Shown one piece after another: positions 17,756 through 25,994 of a stretch of DNA of 64,000 nt. The DNA comes from Thermosinus carboxydivorans Nor1. GTDB lineage: Bacteria > Bacillota > Negativicutes > Sporomusales > Thermosinaceae. The position numbers and the translations under genes were made by a program. Within the stretch, counting starts at the first letter, position 1. Each line of letters starts with the position of its first letter. The stretch covers positions 103,754 through 167,753 of the forward strand of contig NZ_AAWL01000005.1 of the NCBI RefSeq assembly GCF_000169155.1. The letters run 5' to 3'. The notes under the pieces are model-generated. The model saw only the letters and a program-made list of their open reading frames with translations, made no database searches and was not told the origin of the DNA.

Positions 17756-18982
17756 ATGGGCAAGAGCAGGTTTTACGCAGCAATAGTAATAGGCATTTGC
17801 ATAATGCTTATGGCGGCGACCGCCCTGGCTAATGACATCCTTACCGTAGCGGTCAATCAGTCACGGGTCCTTGGCTTTAGCGGCGTGCAGCGGGTGGCGG
17901 TGGCTAACCCGGAAATCGCCGACGTGCTAGTCGTGTCCGGGACGGAAGTGTTGGTGGTCGGCAAGGCACCCGGCCTTACGACAATGCATGTTTGGACGGA
18001 GGCTGGGCGTGCTACCTACGAGGTAGAAGTTGGCGTCGATGACGCGAAGGTGGCGGGAGAAATCAAGAGCATCCTCGGCTATGACGGTATCCGTGTCAGC
18101 AAAGTTAACCGGACTGTCATCCTCGAAGGGGCTGTCGATACTCAGCAGCAAAAGGCCCGGGCGGAAAAACTGGCCGCCGTTTACGGTGACAAAGTTGTGA
18201 GCCTCCTTGAAGTATTGCGGCCGGTACAGGTCAAAATCGAGGCGAAAGTTATTGAGATTAATCGGCAGAAAATCAAAGAGCTGGGCATCAAGTGGGGCAA
18301 TAGCGCGGACACGCCCGGGACATTTATTTTTGGCCAGTCGGCGCTAAATTCTAAGGTTGGGGATGTCTTCGGCGACCTTGGTGGGTATGCGGACATCAAT
18401 GCCCAACTGTCGGCCCTGGTAAAAAGCGGGGCGGCCAAAGTCCTCTCCCAGCCGAACGTCGTTACGCTGAGCGGCGATAAGGCCAGTATCATGATCGGCG
18501 GGCAGATTCCCGTGCCGGTGGCTCAGGATAATAACAAAATCACCATTGAGTGGAAAGACTATGGCATCAAGCTGGATATCGCGCCCGAGGTCAATGGCGA
18601 CGGCCTTATCCAGAGCCGGGTTAAAGCCGAAGTCAGCAGTTTGGATTATAATTCAGCCAACAGCATAAAATTGGGGGCCGGGATGGAAATCCCGCCGGTA
18701 CGGCTGCGCAAGGCCGAGACGGCCATCGCTCTGTCGTCCGGCCAGACCATGGCTATTGGCGGTCTGATCGCTACCGAGACAAGCAAAGACGTTGTTAAAG
18801 TGCCAATGCTGGGCGACTTGCCGGTCCTAGGGCATCTGTTCCGTAGTACATCGTTTAGACGGGGCGAAACCGAACTGCTGGTTCTCATCACGCCTTCTCT
18901 CGTCAATCCGGGCGAGTACCTGCCGGCGACTAGCCGGGAAATGAAGGAGTTTGCCCAAGAAAACCCGTGGGGAGGAAAGTGA
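17756..18982 (+). CDS. cpaC: Tad pilus secretin CpaC/RcpA
   Basis: A 408-residue protein with a signal peptide (about 1-25), an N-terminal pilus-formation domain (about 28-100), a BON-like stretch and a C-terminal secretin domain (about 210-390). The secretin signature VPMLGDLPVLGHLF is near residue 350, followed by a beta-rich tail (ETELLVLITPSLV). Secretins form the outer-membrane pore for the pilus. Tad loci of single-membrane Firmicutes lack this gene, so its presence points to an outer membrane. Confidence 0.92.
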   Translation: MGKSRFYAAIVIGICIMLMAATALANDILTVAVNQSRVLGFSGVQRVAVANPEIADVLVVSGTEVLVVGKAPGLTTMHVWTEAGRATYEVEVGVDDAKVAGEIKSILGYDGIRVSKVNRTVILEGAVDTQQQKARAEKLAAVYGDKVVSLLEVLRPVQVKIEAKVIEINRQKIKELGIKWGNSADTPGTFIFGQSALNSKVGDVFGDLGGYADINAQLSALVKSGAAKVLSQPNVVTLSGDKASIMIGGQIPVPVAQDNNKITIEWKDYGIKLDIAPEVNGDGLIQSRVKAEVSSLDYNSANSIKLGAGMEIPPVRLRKAETAIALSSGQTMAIGGLIATETSKDVVKVPMLGDLPVLGHLFRSTSFRRGETELLVLITPSLVNPGEYLPATSREMKEFAQENPWGGK

Positions 18983-18983
18983 G

Positions 18984-20192
18984 ATGACCGAAAAAATTCG
19001 CGTCCTCATTGCCGATGATAGCGCGGCGACGCGCGAAAATATCCGCAAGCTGATGGAATTTCATTCCGAGATGATGGTGGCCGGTCTTGCCGCCGATGCC
19101 GCCGAAGCAATCGCCAAGGCCAAGGAACTACGGCCCGACATTATTCTCATGGATATCAACATGCCTGGTATGGACGGCATTGTCGCCACCGAGATAATCA
19201 CCACCGAAGCGCCACAGACCAGCATCATTATTATGAGCGTTCAGGGCGAGCAGGAATACCTGCGGCGGGCGATGATCGCCGGCGCTAAAGACTATCTGAT
19301 CAAGCCGTTTACCGGCGACGAGCTGGTGCAGGCCGTGAAGCAAGTCTATAACAATGCCCAAAGACGGCATAATGTCCTCAAGTTTGAACCCAAAACGGTA
19401 GAACCAGGTAAAATCATCACCGTTTTCAGTACCAAAGGCGGTATTGGTAAAACGACCATTGCCACCAATCTCGCCGTTGCCTTGGCCGCCCGCACGGGGG
19501 CCAAAGTCGGCATCGTCGATGCCGATCTCCAGTTTGGCGATGTGGCGCTATTTCTCAACGTCCTGCCTCAGGCCACGATTGCCGACCTGGTGCGGGACGG
19601 GGATGAGCTGGACGAAAAGCTGCTCGACAGTTATCTTGCGTCCTACAGTGAGCAGGTCAAAGTACTGGCGGCGCCGCTTCGGCCTGAGCAGGCGGAAACG
19701 GTGACCGCCGGCCACCTTGCCGCTATCCTTCGGACCATGAAAAACAGCTTTAAATACATTATTGTCGATACGGCGCCGTCGTTCAGCGACACCATGCTGA
19801 CGGTGCTTGACGCTTCCGACTTGGTGCTTGTCGTGTCGGCCATGGATCTGCCCACCATCAAAAACGTCAAATTGTGCCTGGAGATTATGGAGTCGCTCGG
19901 CTATACGGACGATAAATTCAAGCTGGTGCTTAACCGCGCTAACGCCGAATGCGGCATGGACGTCCGGGAAGTGGAGGAAAGCCTGCGCTATGCCTTTGTG
20001 GCCACCCTGCCCAGCGACGGTAAAACCGTGGTTGCTTCCGTTAACCGCGGCGTGCCCTTTGTCGTCTCCCATCCTGATACGGCCGTATCTCAGAGTATTT
20101 TTCACTTAGCCCGCATCATTGCCAGCGGTGATTGGAAGGCCGAACCGGAGCCGCGCGGTGTTATCCACAAAATTAAGCGTCTCTTCGGTTGA
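18984..20192 (+). CDS. cpaE: Receiver domain-ParA/MinD-like ATPase (CpaE/TadZ)
   Basis: A 402-residue fusion. An N-terminal receiver domain (about 5-120) keeps its key residues: the acidic pair ADD, the phosphoacceptor Asp in LMDINMPGMDG near 54, and Lys in YLIKPF near 105. A MinD/ParA-type ATPase (about 142-390) follows with the deviant Walker A STKGGIGKTT and DADLQFGD. TadZ/CpaE proteins place the Tad machine at the cell pole. The start ATG is 1 bp after the cpaC stop, with GGAGGAAAGTGAG before it. The receiver appears able to be phosphorylated, whereas many CpaE receivers are degenerate. Confidence 0.9.
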   Translation: MTEKIRVLIADDSAATRENIRKLMEFHSEMMVAGLAADAAEAIAKAKELRPDIILMDINMPGMDGIVATEIITTEAPQTSIIIMSVQGEQEYLRRAMIAGAKDYLIKPFTGDELVQAVKQVYNNAQRRHNVLKFEPKTVEPGKIITVFSTKGGIGKTTIATNLAVALAARTGAKVGIVDADLQFGDVALFLNVLPQATIADLVRDGDELDEKLLDSYLASYSEQVKVLAAPLRPEQAETVTAGHLAAILRTMKNSFKYIIVDTAPSFSDTMLTVLDASDLVLVVSAMDLPTIKNVKLCLEIMESLGYTDDKFKLVLNRANAECGMDVREVEESLRYAFVATLPSDGKTVVASVNRGVPFVVSHPDTAVSQSIFHLARIIASGDWKAEPEPRGVIHKIKRLFG

Positions 20193-20204
20193 CGGAGGAA
20201 AATT

Positions 20205-21179
20205 ATGCTAACGCTGATTGTCGCGGCTACCTTTATTACGGTGTTCGTCGTGGTCGTCGGGCTGTATTATTTCGGCACGGCCGCCCGCCGCGAAGTAAAA
20301 ATGCGTATTAGCCGCTATGTGGCAAAACCACCGGCGCCGGCGGCGCCTCGGCCGGAACAAGCGGCGGCCCCCGCCATGGGGGCTTGGCGCAGCCTGGTGC
20401 GGCAGCTCAGCCGCTATTTTGAATCATTCCAATGGTCGCGGTGGTTGGAACACCGGCTCATGCAGGCCGGTTTGCCGCTTCGCGGTTCGGAGTTTTTGGT
20501 CATTTGCACCGGTTCGGCGCTTGTGGGGATGCTGACGCTGTTCATCCTGGCCCGCGGCCGGCCTATCTTTGCGGTTATTGGTGCCATCATCGGCTATCTC
20601 GTGCCGCTTCTCGTGCTGCGCGTTAAAGTAGAGCGGCGGACGAAAGCGTTTAATGACCAGTTGGGCGACGCCCTTATTCTCATCGCCAACTCGCTGCGCA
20701 CCGGCTACAGTTTTCTTCAGTCGATTGAGATGGTGTCGCGGGAAATGCTACCGCCCATTGCCACCGAATTTGCCCGGGTGCTGCGGGAAATGAACCTGGG
20801 CGTCACGACCGAGGAGGCCCTGAACAACCTGGCCAAACGGGTCGACAGCGACGACCTCGACCTGGTGGTGACGGCAGTGCTGATCCAGCGGCAGGTGGGC
20901 GGCAACCTGGCGGAAGTTTTGGAAAATATCGCTGGTACCATTCGGAGCCGGATCAAGATCAAGGGGGAAATCAAAACCCTTACCGCGCAGGGGCGGATCT
21001 CCGGCGTCATTATCGGGCTGCTGCCCGTTGCGCTTGGCCTGGTCATTTACGCCCTTAATCCCGGCTACATGCAGATCTTGTTTACCCACCCGCTGGGCCG
21101 GGCCTTGGTGGCTGGCGCGATCGTAAGCCAGCTCATCGGCGTGCTGTTAATCCGCCGCATTGTCAATATTGATGTCTGA
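20205..21179 (+). CDS. tadB: Tad pilus inner-membrane platform protein TadB
   Basis: A 324-residue type II secretion F-domain protein. It has membrane segments at about 1-25, 95-115, 120-140, 265-285 and 300-320, and the cytoplasmic T2SSF domain with GDALILIANSLRTGYSFLQS and RQVGGNLAEVLENIA. It forms the assembly platform with TadC. It follows cpaE by 12 bp and is ended by a terminator, so the first pilus unit is cpaB-cpaC-cpaE-tadB. Confidence 0.9.
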   Translation: MLTLIVAATFITVFVVVVGLYYFGTAARREVKMRISRYVAKPPAPAAPRPEQAAAPAMGAWRSLVRQLSRYFESFQWSRWLEHRLMQAGLPLRGSEFLVICTGSALVGMLTLFILARGRPIFAVIGAIIGYLVPLLVLRVKVERRTKAFNDQLGDALILIANSLRTGYSFLQSIEMVSREMLPPIATEFARVLREMNLGVTTEEALNNLAKRVDSDDLDLVVTAVLIQRQVGGNLAEVLENIAGTIRSRIKIKGEIKTLTAQGRISGVIIGLLPVALGLVIYALNPGYMQILFTHPLGRALVAGAIVSQLIGVLLIRRIVNIDV

Positions 21180-21200
21180 AGGGGCCGGCCGGCTCCTTTT
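21179..21200 (+). terminator. Terminator after tadB
   Basis: AAGGGGCC / GGCTCCTT stem (one G:T) around GGCC, followed by TTTT. Confidence 0.6.
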
Positions 21201-21202
21201 GT

Positions 21203-21476
21203 ACTATATCAGGAAGTATAAGTTTAAACCGCCAAGATAATCATGCCAATAAATTGGCACCACAAAGAATGAAAAGTAAGTTTTTGATCGAACTATCTCG
21301 CGCGACAACTGTCGCGCGCGTAGCCCTTTGCGTTCTTTGCGTCCTTAGCGGTTTAACGCTTTTCAGGGGAGTTCGCAAAGAGCGCGAAGGTGCGCAAAGG
21401 ATTTTTCTTTTTTGGTGCGACATGCGTCGCGCCCGGTATACCCTTTGCGGCCTTAGCGTCCTTCGCGGTTTTGTTA
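21203..21476. repeat. Palindromic intergenic repeat, copy R3 (C and two B modules)
   Basis: The stretch between tadB and the kinase is filled by the repeat family. The C hairpin TGCCAATAAATTGGCA is at 21243-21258. Two B modules of CGCAAAG/CTTTGCG type arms follow, with inner hairpins CGCGCGACA AC TGTCGCGCG and GGTGCGACATGCGTCGCGCC. No gene is seen here. Confidence 0.8.
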
Positions 21477-21567
21477 AAAAGGCGCGCTGGCGCTTTTGTT
21501 TTTTTGACAGCAGGGAAACGTCTACTGTCGCCGAATTGTCATGTAAAAATTGTCTAAAGGTGACGCT

Positions 21568-22701
21568 ATGCAGCAACAACTGGATGTCAAACTGCTGGAT
21601 AAAATCGTAAAACAAACTATTGCCGCTGTGGAGAAAAGCAAGGCCCAGATTTTCGACATCTATGAGGCGGCTCGGGCCGAAATGGAACATGTGAAGAAAG
21701 ACATTGAACGCGTCAAACAGGCTACCGCCGACATTATTTTTAAAGTTGATGAACTGGAGCGCCAAGAGCGGCGTGCTAGGTTGCGACTCGCGGAAGTGAG
21801 CCGCAATTTCACCGTGTATTCGGAAGCCGATATTAAGGCCGCCTATGATGAAGCCAGCCGGCTGCAGGTCGAACTGGCCATTGCCCGGGAGCAGGAGGCA
21901 GTCTTGCGGCGACAGCGCGACGAACTGGAACTGCGCCTGCGCAATTTGAAAAATACGGTGGAACGGGCCGAAAACTTAGTGGCGCAGGTAGGGGCAGCGC
22001 TTGGTTTTCTCGGCAACCAGATGGAAAATGTGCTGACTCACCTGGGAACGCTGCAGCAGCGTCAGGCATTCGGCATTAAGATTATCAAGGCCCAGGAAGA
22101 GGAACGCCGCCGCGTGGCGCGGGAAATTCACGATGGGCCGGCGCAGGCCATGGCCAACGTCGTTTTTCGCGCCGAGGTGTGTGAACGCCTCATCGATGCC
22201 GATATCGCGCGGGCCAAGGCCGAACTGCGCGAGCTGCGGGAACAGGTCCGGCTGTGCCTGAAGGAGACGCGCAAAATAATCTTTGACCTTAGGCCAATGA
22301 CGCTGGATGACCTAGGCCTGGTGCCGACTTTGCGCCGGGTGCTGGACACGCTCAAAGAACGGACGGGACTGATTACTGAACTTAAAGTTCTGGGCGAGGA
22401 GAAACGGCTTGATAGCCATGTGGAAATCGGCATTTTCCGTATCATTCAGGAAGCGCTGACCAATGTGGAGAAACATGCTAAGGCCACTGCCGTGCGGGTG
22501 CTGATCGAATTTCGCCCGCGGCTGGTGGCGGTGGTGGTGGAGGACGACGGCCAGGGGTTTGACGGCTTGGAAAACGTCGGCAGCGAATCCTTTGGCCTGA
22601 TGGGGATGCGTGAGCGCATTAACATCCTCGGCGGTGAACTGAAAATTGATTCGGAAAAAGGAAAAGGGACGAAGATTTTTCTCAAAGTACCGCTACCTTA
22701 A
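21568..22701 (+). CDS. DegS-like sensor histidine kinase, orphan
   Basis: A 377-residue cytoplasmic kinase. An N-terminal coiled coil (about residues 10-170, rich in Glu/Arg/Leu) takes the place of a membrane sensor. The HisKA_3 dimerisation domain has the phosphorylated His in REIHDGPAQAMAN near 192, and an HATPase domain carries NVEKHAKA, DDGQGFD and GLMGMRER. This is the DegS architecture. No DegU-type regulator is adjacent. The only receiver in the locus is fused to CpaE. AAAGGTGA before ATG 21568 decides the start over an upstream TTG. It lies between the first and second pilus units. Confidence 0.88.
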   Translation: MQQQLDVKLLDKIVKQTIAAVEKSKAQIFDIYEAARAEMEHVKKDIERVKQATADIIFKVDELERQERRARLRLAEVSRNFTVYSEADIKAAYDEASRLQVELAIAREQEAVLRRQRDELELRLRNLKNTVERAENLVAQVGAALGFLGNQMENVLTHLGTLQQRQAFGIKIIKAQEEERRRVAREIHDGPAQAMANVVFRAEVCERLIDADIARAKAELRELREQVRLCLKETRKIIFDLRPMTLDDLGLVPTLRRVLDTLKERTGLITELKVLGEEKRLDSHVEIGIFRIIQEALTNVEKHAKATAVRVLIEFRPRLVAVVVEDDGQGFDGLENVGSESFGLMGMRERINILGGELKIDSEKGKGTKIFLKVPLP

Positions 22702-22749
22702 GTTTATTGTCTGTCGTTTTGGGACTTTTTGCCCTGTCGGCAAACTCGT

Positions 22750-22821
22750 GCGAATAAGACCGGATGCCCAGCGCGAATAAGACCTGCGGTCGATGAAAAG
22801 CGACGGTCAGGCTGTTACAAT
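22750..22821 (+). promoter_or_regulatory. Pilus promoter 2 with shared element and 23-bp direct repeats (before flp)
   Basis: GCGAATAAGACC occurs twice (22750-22761 and 22773-22784), 23 bp apart. The second copy holds TAAG (22778), followed by CGATG (22791) and the -10 box TACAAT (22816). The spacing equals that before cpaB and tadE. Confidence 0.6.
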
Positions 22822-22883
22822 AAAGTCAGAAAAAGGGCATCTGCAAACAGATTATCGCACATAAATTTAAGGGGGTAGACAAA

Positions 22884-23057
22884 ATGTTAATGTGGTGGGA
22901 AATGATAAAAACCTATTTGCGTTGTCAAAAAGGCCAGGGCATGGTGGAGTACGGTCTTATCCTCGCTCTCATCGCTGTAGTGGTCATCGGTGCACTGACT
23001 CTGATGGGGACCAATCTGCAAGGCATGTTTAATAATGTCGCTGGTAACGTGAAGTAA
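22884..23057 (+). CDS. flp: Flp-family major pilin (type IVb prepilin)
   Basis: A short 57-residue protein. Its leader ends in KG, followed by QGMVEYGLILALIAVVVIGA: the prepilin peptidase site G|XXXXEY with Glu at +5 and Tyr at +6, then one hydrophobic helix. This is the Flp signature. The mature pilin would be about 40 residues. AGGGGGTAGACAAA precedes the ATG. It has its own promoter and terminator, which fits the high expression expected of a major pilin. No prepilin peptidase gene (tadV/cpaA) is found in the window. Confidence 0.93.
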   Translation: MLMWWEMIKTYLRCQKGQGMVEYGLILALIAVVVIGALTLMGTNLQGMFNNVAGNVK

Positions 23058-23068
23058 CCTTAACTTGC

Positions 23069-23094
23069 GCCCCCTGGGCTACCAGGGGGCTTTT
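23069..23094 (+). terminator. Terminator of flp
   Basis: A 9-bp GC-rich stem, GCCCCCTGG with CCAGGGGGC, 4-nt loop, then TTTT. Confidence 0.85.
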
Positions 23095-23178
23095 ATTGTG
23101 CGCTTACGGTCTGGTTTATTTTGCCATGACGGGACTTAAGTCTCAGTTTGGCCGTTGGGACTGTTCGCCTGCAATAGT

Positions 23179-23223
23179 TAAGACCGCAGCACGATGTGCG
23201 GCCTGAGCGGGCAGTGCTACAAT
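23179..23223 (+). promoter_or_regulatory. Pilus promoter 3 with shared element (before tadE)
   Basis: TAAG (23179), CGATG (23192) and TACAAT (23218), matching the layout of the cpaB and flp promoters to within one base. Confidence 0.6.
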
Positions 23224-23277
23224 AAAATCGGATTACCGCACTGATGGTGGCGTTTTTTGTGAAGTGAGGTGACGACT

Positions 23278-23682
23278 ATGCTTGGCATTGCCCGGATGCT
23301 GAAAAACCGTCGCGGCCAAGCGCTGGTCGAGCTGGCGTTGGTGCTGCCGGTAGTGGTGCTGCTTCTGGCGGGGATGATGGAGTTTGGCCGGGTCTTTCAT
23401 GAATATTTAGTCGTAACGGCGGCCGCCCGGGAGGGGGCCCGAACAGCGGCCGTAGGCGGCAGTGATGCGGCTGCTATCGCCGCCGTTCGTAATGCCGCCC
23501 GGTCCATTGACCGGGGGCAGCTTGCGGTTGCCATTGAACCCGGTGAGGCCGGGCGGGTACACGGCGAACCCATTACCGTCGTGGTCAGCAATCCTGTCCA
23601 ATTAGTTACGCCGCTCATCAGCGCTTTTTTCCCGCAAAACCCCTATGTAGTGCAGGGAAGGGCGGTCATGCGGTATGAGTAG
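23278..23682 (+). CDS. tadE: TadE-like minor pseudopilin
   Basis: A 134-residue protein. The N-terminus RRGQALVELALVLPVVVLLL shows a prepilin-type site G|QALVE with Glu at +5, followed by a hydrophobic helix, and MMEFGRVFHEYLVVTAAAREGAR is typical of TadE. TadE-type pseudopilins are needed for Flp pilus formation. ATG 23278 is preferred over the GTG three codons upstream because AGGTGA lies 7 bases before it. It overlaps the next gene by 8 bases. Confidence 0.85.
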   Translation: MLGIARMLKNRRGQALVELALVLPVVVLLLAGMMEFGRVFHEYLVVTAAAREGARTAAVGGSDAAAIAAVRNAARSIDRGQLAVAIEPGEAGRVHGEPITVVVSNPVQLVTPLISAFFPQNPYVVQGRAVMRYE

Positions 23683-24598
23683 GTTTTGCGTTAAGTTGGT
23701 CGGAAAACTGCTGCGCAACCAGCAGGGAGCGGTGGCGGTGCTTACGGCGCTAGCACTTACGGCAATGCTTGGTTTTGCCGCAATTGTCGTGGATGTAGGT
23801 CTCTTGTACTATAACCGGGTCGAGTTGGCCAACCTGGCCGATGCCGCCGCGTTGGCCGGCGTGCAGGATTTGCCGGGCGATGCGGCTGCCGCCCGCGCGA
23901 GCGCCCTTAATTATGCCGCGCGCAATGGCCGTAGCGGCGATGCGGTTACGGTTGAAATTGTCGACGATCACAGCGTGGCGGTGCAGGCGACCCGGCCGGT
24001 GGAACTCTTTTTCGCCCGCGTGTTCGGCCTTGCTAGTTCGACCGTGCAAGCGTCAGCGCGGGCTTCGGTCCGTCCGCTCAGCGCCGCAACCGGGGTAGTC
24101 CCGTTTGGCGTCGTCTGGAACAATTTTGTGTTTGGGGAAACTTATGTGCTAAAAGAAGGCGGCGGCAGCGGCGCCAACGGCAATTATGGGGCGCTGGCCC
24201 TGGGGGGCAGAGGCGCTAATGTTTACCGCAGCAATATCAAATACGGCTATAACGGAACGCTGCGGGTGGGCGACTGGGTAGAAACCGAGCCGGGCAATAT
24301 GTCTGGCCCGACCAGCGACGGCGTCAACTGGCGGATTAGTCTTGACCCTCATGCTACTTTTGACACGGTGCAAAAAGGTTCGCCACGCATAATTATTGTG
24401 CCGGTGTTGGCATCGCTCGACGTAAACGGCCGCGGCGAGGTGCAAATCGTTGGCTTTGCCGCCTTTTTCCTCGAGGGAGTGCATGGTTCAGGCAAAAACA
24501 ACTACGTCACCGGCAAATTTATGAAAATGTATATGACCGGCGAGACGGCAGGATCGACCGGGGATTATGGGCTGCGCAACATTGCTCTGGTGCAATAG
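23675..24598 (+). CDS. tadG: TadG-like pilus assembly protein
   Basis: A 307-residue protein with the Flp-pilus TadE/G-like N-terminal helix (QQGAVAVLTALALTAMLGFA) followed by VVDVGLLYYNRVELANLADA, a TadG signature. The rest is a predicted extracytoplasmic, Gly-rich beta region. The large von Willebrand A domain of longer TadG proteins is absent. The +5 Glu of processed prepilins is replaced, so it is probably a membrane-anchored protein rather than a cleaved pilin. It overlaps tadE and lies 11 bp before tadA. Confidence 0.82.
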   Translation: MSRFCVKLVGKLLRNQQGAVAVLTALALTAMLGFAAIVVDVGLLYYNRVELANLADAAALAGVQDLPGDAAAARASALNYAARNGRSGDAVTVEIVDDHSVAVQATRPVELFFARVFGLASSTVQASARASVRPLSAATGVVPFGVVWNNFVFGETYVLKEGGGSGANGNYGALALGGRGANVYRSNIKYGYNGTLRVGDWVETEPGNMSGPTSDGVNWRISLDPHATFDTVQKGSPRIIIVPVLASLDVNGRGEVQIVGFAAFFLEGVHGSGKNNYVTGKFMKMYMTGETAGSTGDYGLRNIALVQ

Positions 24599-24609
24599 AA
24601 GGTGGTAAT

Positions 24610-25977
24610 ATGTCGCTCTTAAAACGACTGGAAGCGCAAAAACAGAGTGAACAGCCAGGCAAAGGGGCAGAAAAGGCTAAGCCTTTCTTGCCAGTGAAAA
24701 GCGATCCCTATCAGAACCTAAAAGTGCGGATTCATAAACGGATTATTGACGAGATGAGCCTGGAAGAGAGCAAAGTCCTTACCGACCAGGATGCGGACCG
24801 TCAGGCATTGGAAGAAGTGGTGGCGCGGATCGCCACCGCCGTCATGGACGAAGAAGCGGCACCGGTGCCGCGGGGTGACCGGGGCCGCATTATTGCCGAG
24901 GTGGTTGACGAAGTATTGGGCTATGGGCCAATTGACCCGCTTCTCAAAGATGACACCATTTCTGAAATTATGGTTAACGGGCCTAACCAGGTCTATGTAG
25001 AGCGTAAGGGCAAACTGGTGCTTACTGACGTGCGGTTTCGCGATGACGCCCATGTCATGCATGTTATTGAAAAAATTGTGGCGCCGCTGGGGCGGCGGAT
25101 TGATGAAAGTTCCCCGATGGTCGACGCCCGCCTGCCCGACGGCTCGCGGGTCAATGCCATCATCCCGCCGTTGGCCCTCAAGGGCCCGTGTCTTACCATC
25201 CGCAAGTTCGCCAAAGACCCGCTGACGATCCAGGACTTAATTAACTTCGGGACGCTGACCGAAGAAATGGCCAATTTTCTCAAGGCCTGTGTCGAAGGTA
25301 AGCTCAATATTGTCGTGTCCGGCGGAACGGGATCGGGCAAAACCACAACCTTAAATTGTTTGTCTTCCTTCATCCCGCCCGATGAGCGCATCATCACCAT
25401 TGAGGACGCCGCCGAGCTGCAGCTGCGGCAGGAGCATGTGGTAACCTTGGAAACGCGTCCGCCCAATATTGAGGGCAAAGGGGCCATAACCATGCGCGAC
25501 CTGGTGCGCAACAGCCTGCGGATGCGGCCGGACCGCATCGTTGTCGGCGAGGTGCGCAGCGGCGAGGCTCTTGACATGCTCCAGGCCATGAATACCGGCC
25601 ATGACGGTTCGTTGACGACCGGCCATGCCAATAGTCCCCGCGACATGCTCAGCCGGCTGGAGACGATGGTGCTGATGGCCGGCATGGATCTGCCGGTACG
25701 GGCCATCCGGGAGCAGATTGCGTCGGCAATCGACCTTATTGTCCAGCAGGCCCGTCTTAGGGACGGTAGTCGGAAAATTACCCATCTTACCGAAGTGCAG
25801 GGGATGGAGGGGGATGTCATCACCCTGCAGGATATTTTCGTTTTTGAACAGACCGGCAAAGACGAAAGCGGGAAGATCATCGGCCGCTACCGGCCAACAG
25901 GGATACGCCCGAAGTTCCTGGAAAAGCTGGCGGCCAATGGTATTACGGTACCCAACGAAATATTCTGGCCCAAATGA
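24610..25977 (+). CDS. tadA: Tad pilus assembly/retraction ATPase TadA/CpaF
   Basis: A 455-residue secretion ATPase of the VirB11/CpaF family. It has an N-terminal domain (about 30-200), Walker A SGGTGSGKTT near residue 241, an Asp box, Walker B region RIVVGEVRSGEAL near 310, and a His box near 337 (TGHANSP). It powers pilus assembly in the cytoplasm. GAAGGTGGTAAT precedes the ATG. It is central in the tadE-tadG-tadA-tadC-DUF192 unit. Confidence 0.94.
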   Translation: MSLLKRLEAQKQSEQPGKGAEKAKPFLPVKSDPYQNLKVRIHKRIIDEMSLEESKVLTDQDADRQALEEVVARIATAVMDEEAAPVPRGDRGRIIAEVVDEVLGYGPIDPLLKDDTISEIMVNGPNQVYVERKGKLVLTDVRFRDDAHVMHVIEKIVAPLGRRIDESSPMVDARLPDGSRVNAIIPPLALKGPCLTIRKFAKDPLTIQDLINFGTLTEEMANFLKACVEGKLNIVVSGGTGSGKTTTLNCLSSFIPPDERIITIEDAAELQLRQEHVVTLETRPPNIEGKGAITMRDLVRNSLRMRPDRIVVGEVRSGEALDMLQAMNTGHDGSLTTGHANSPRDMLSRLETMVLMAGMDLPVRAIREQIASAIDLIVQQARLRDGSRKITHLTEVQGMEGDVITLQDIFVFEQTGKDESGKIIGRYRPTGIRPKFLEKLAANGITVPNEIFWPK

Positions 25978-25994
25978 TTGGATAGGTGAAAGCC

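Noticed and set aside
22750..22821. Flp promoter considered as sigma-54 or SigD type
   Set aside because: No GG/GC -24/-12 elements and no TAAA-N15-GCCGATAA arrangement. The spacing fits a -10 box with an unusual upstream element.
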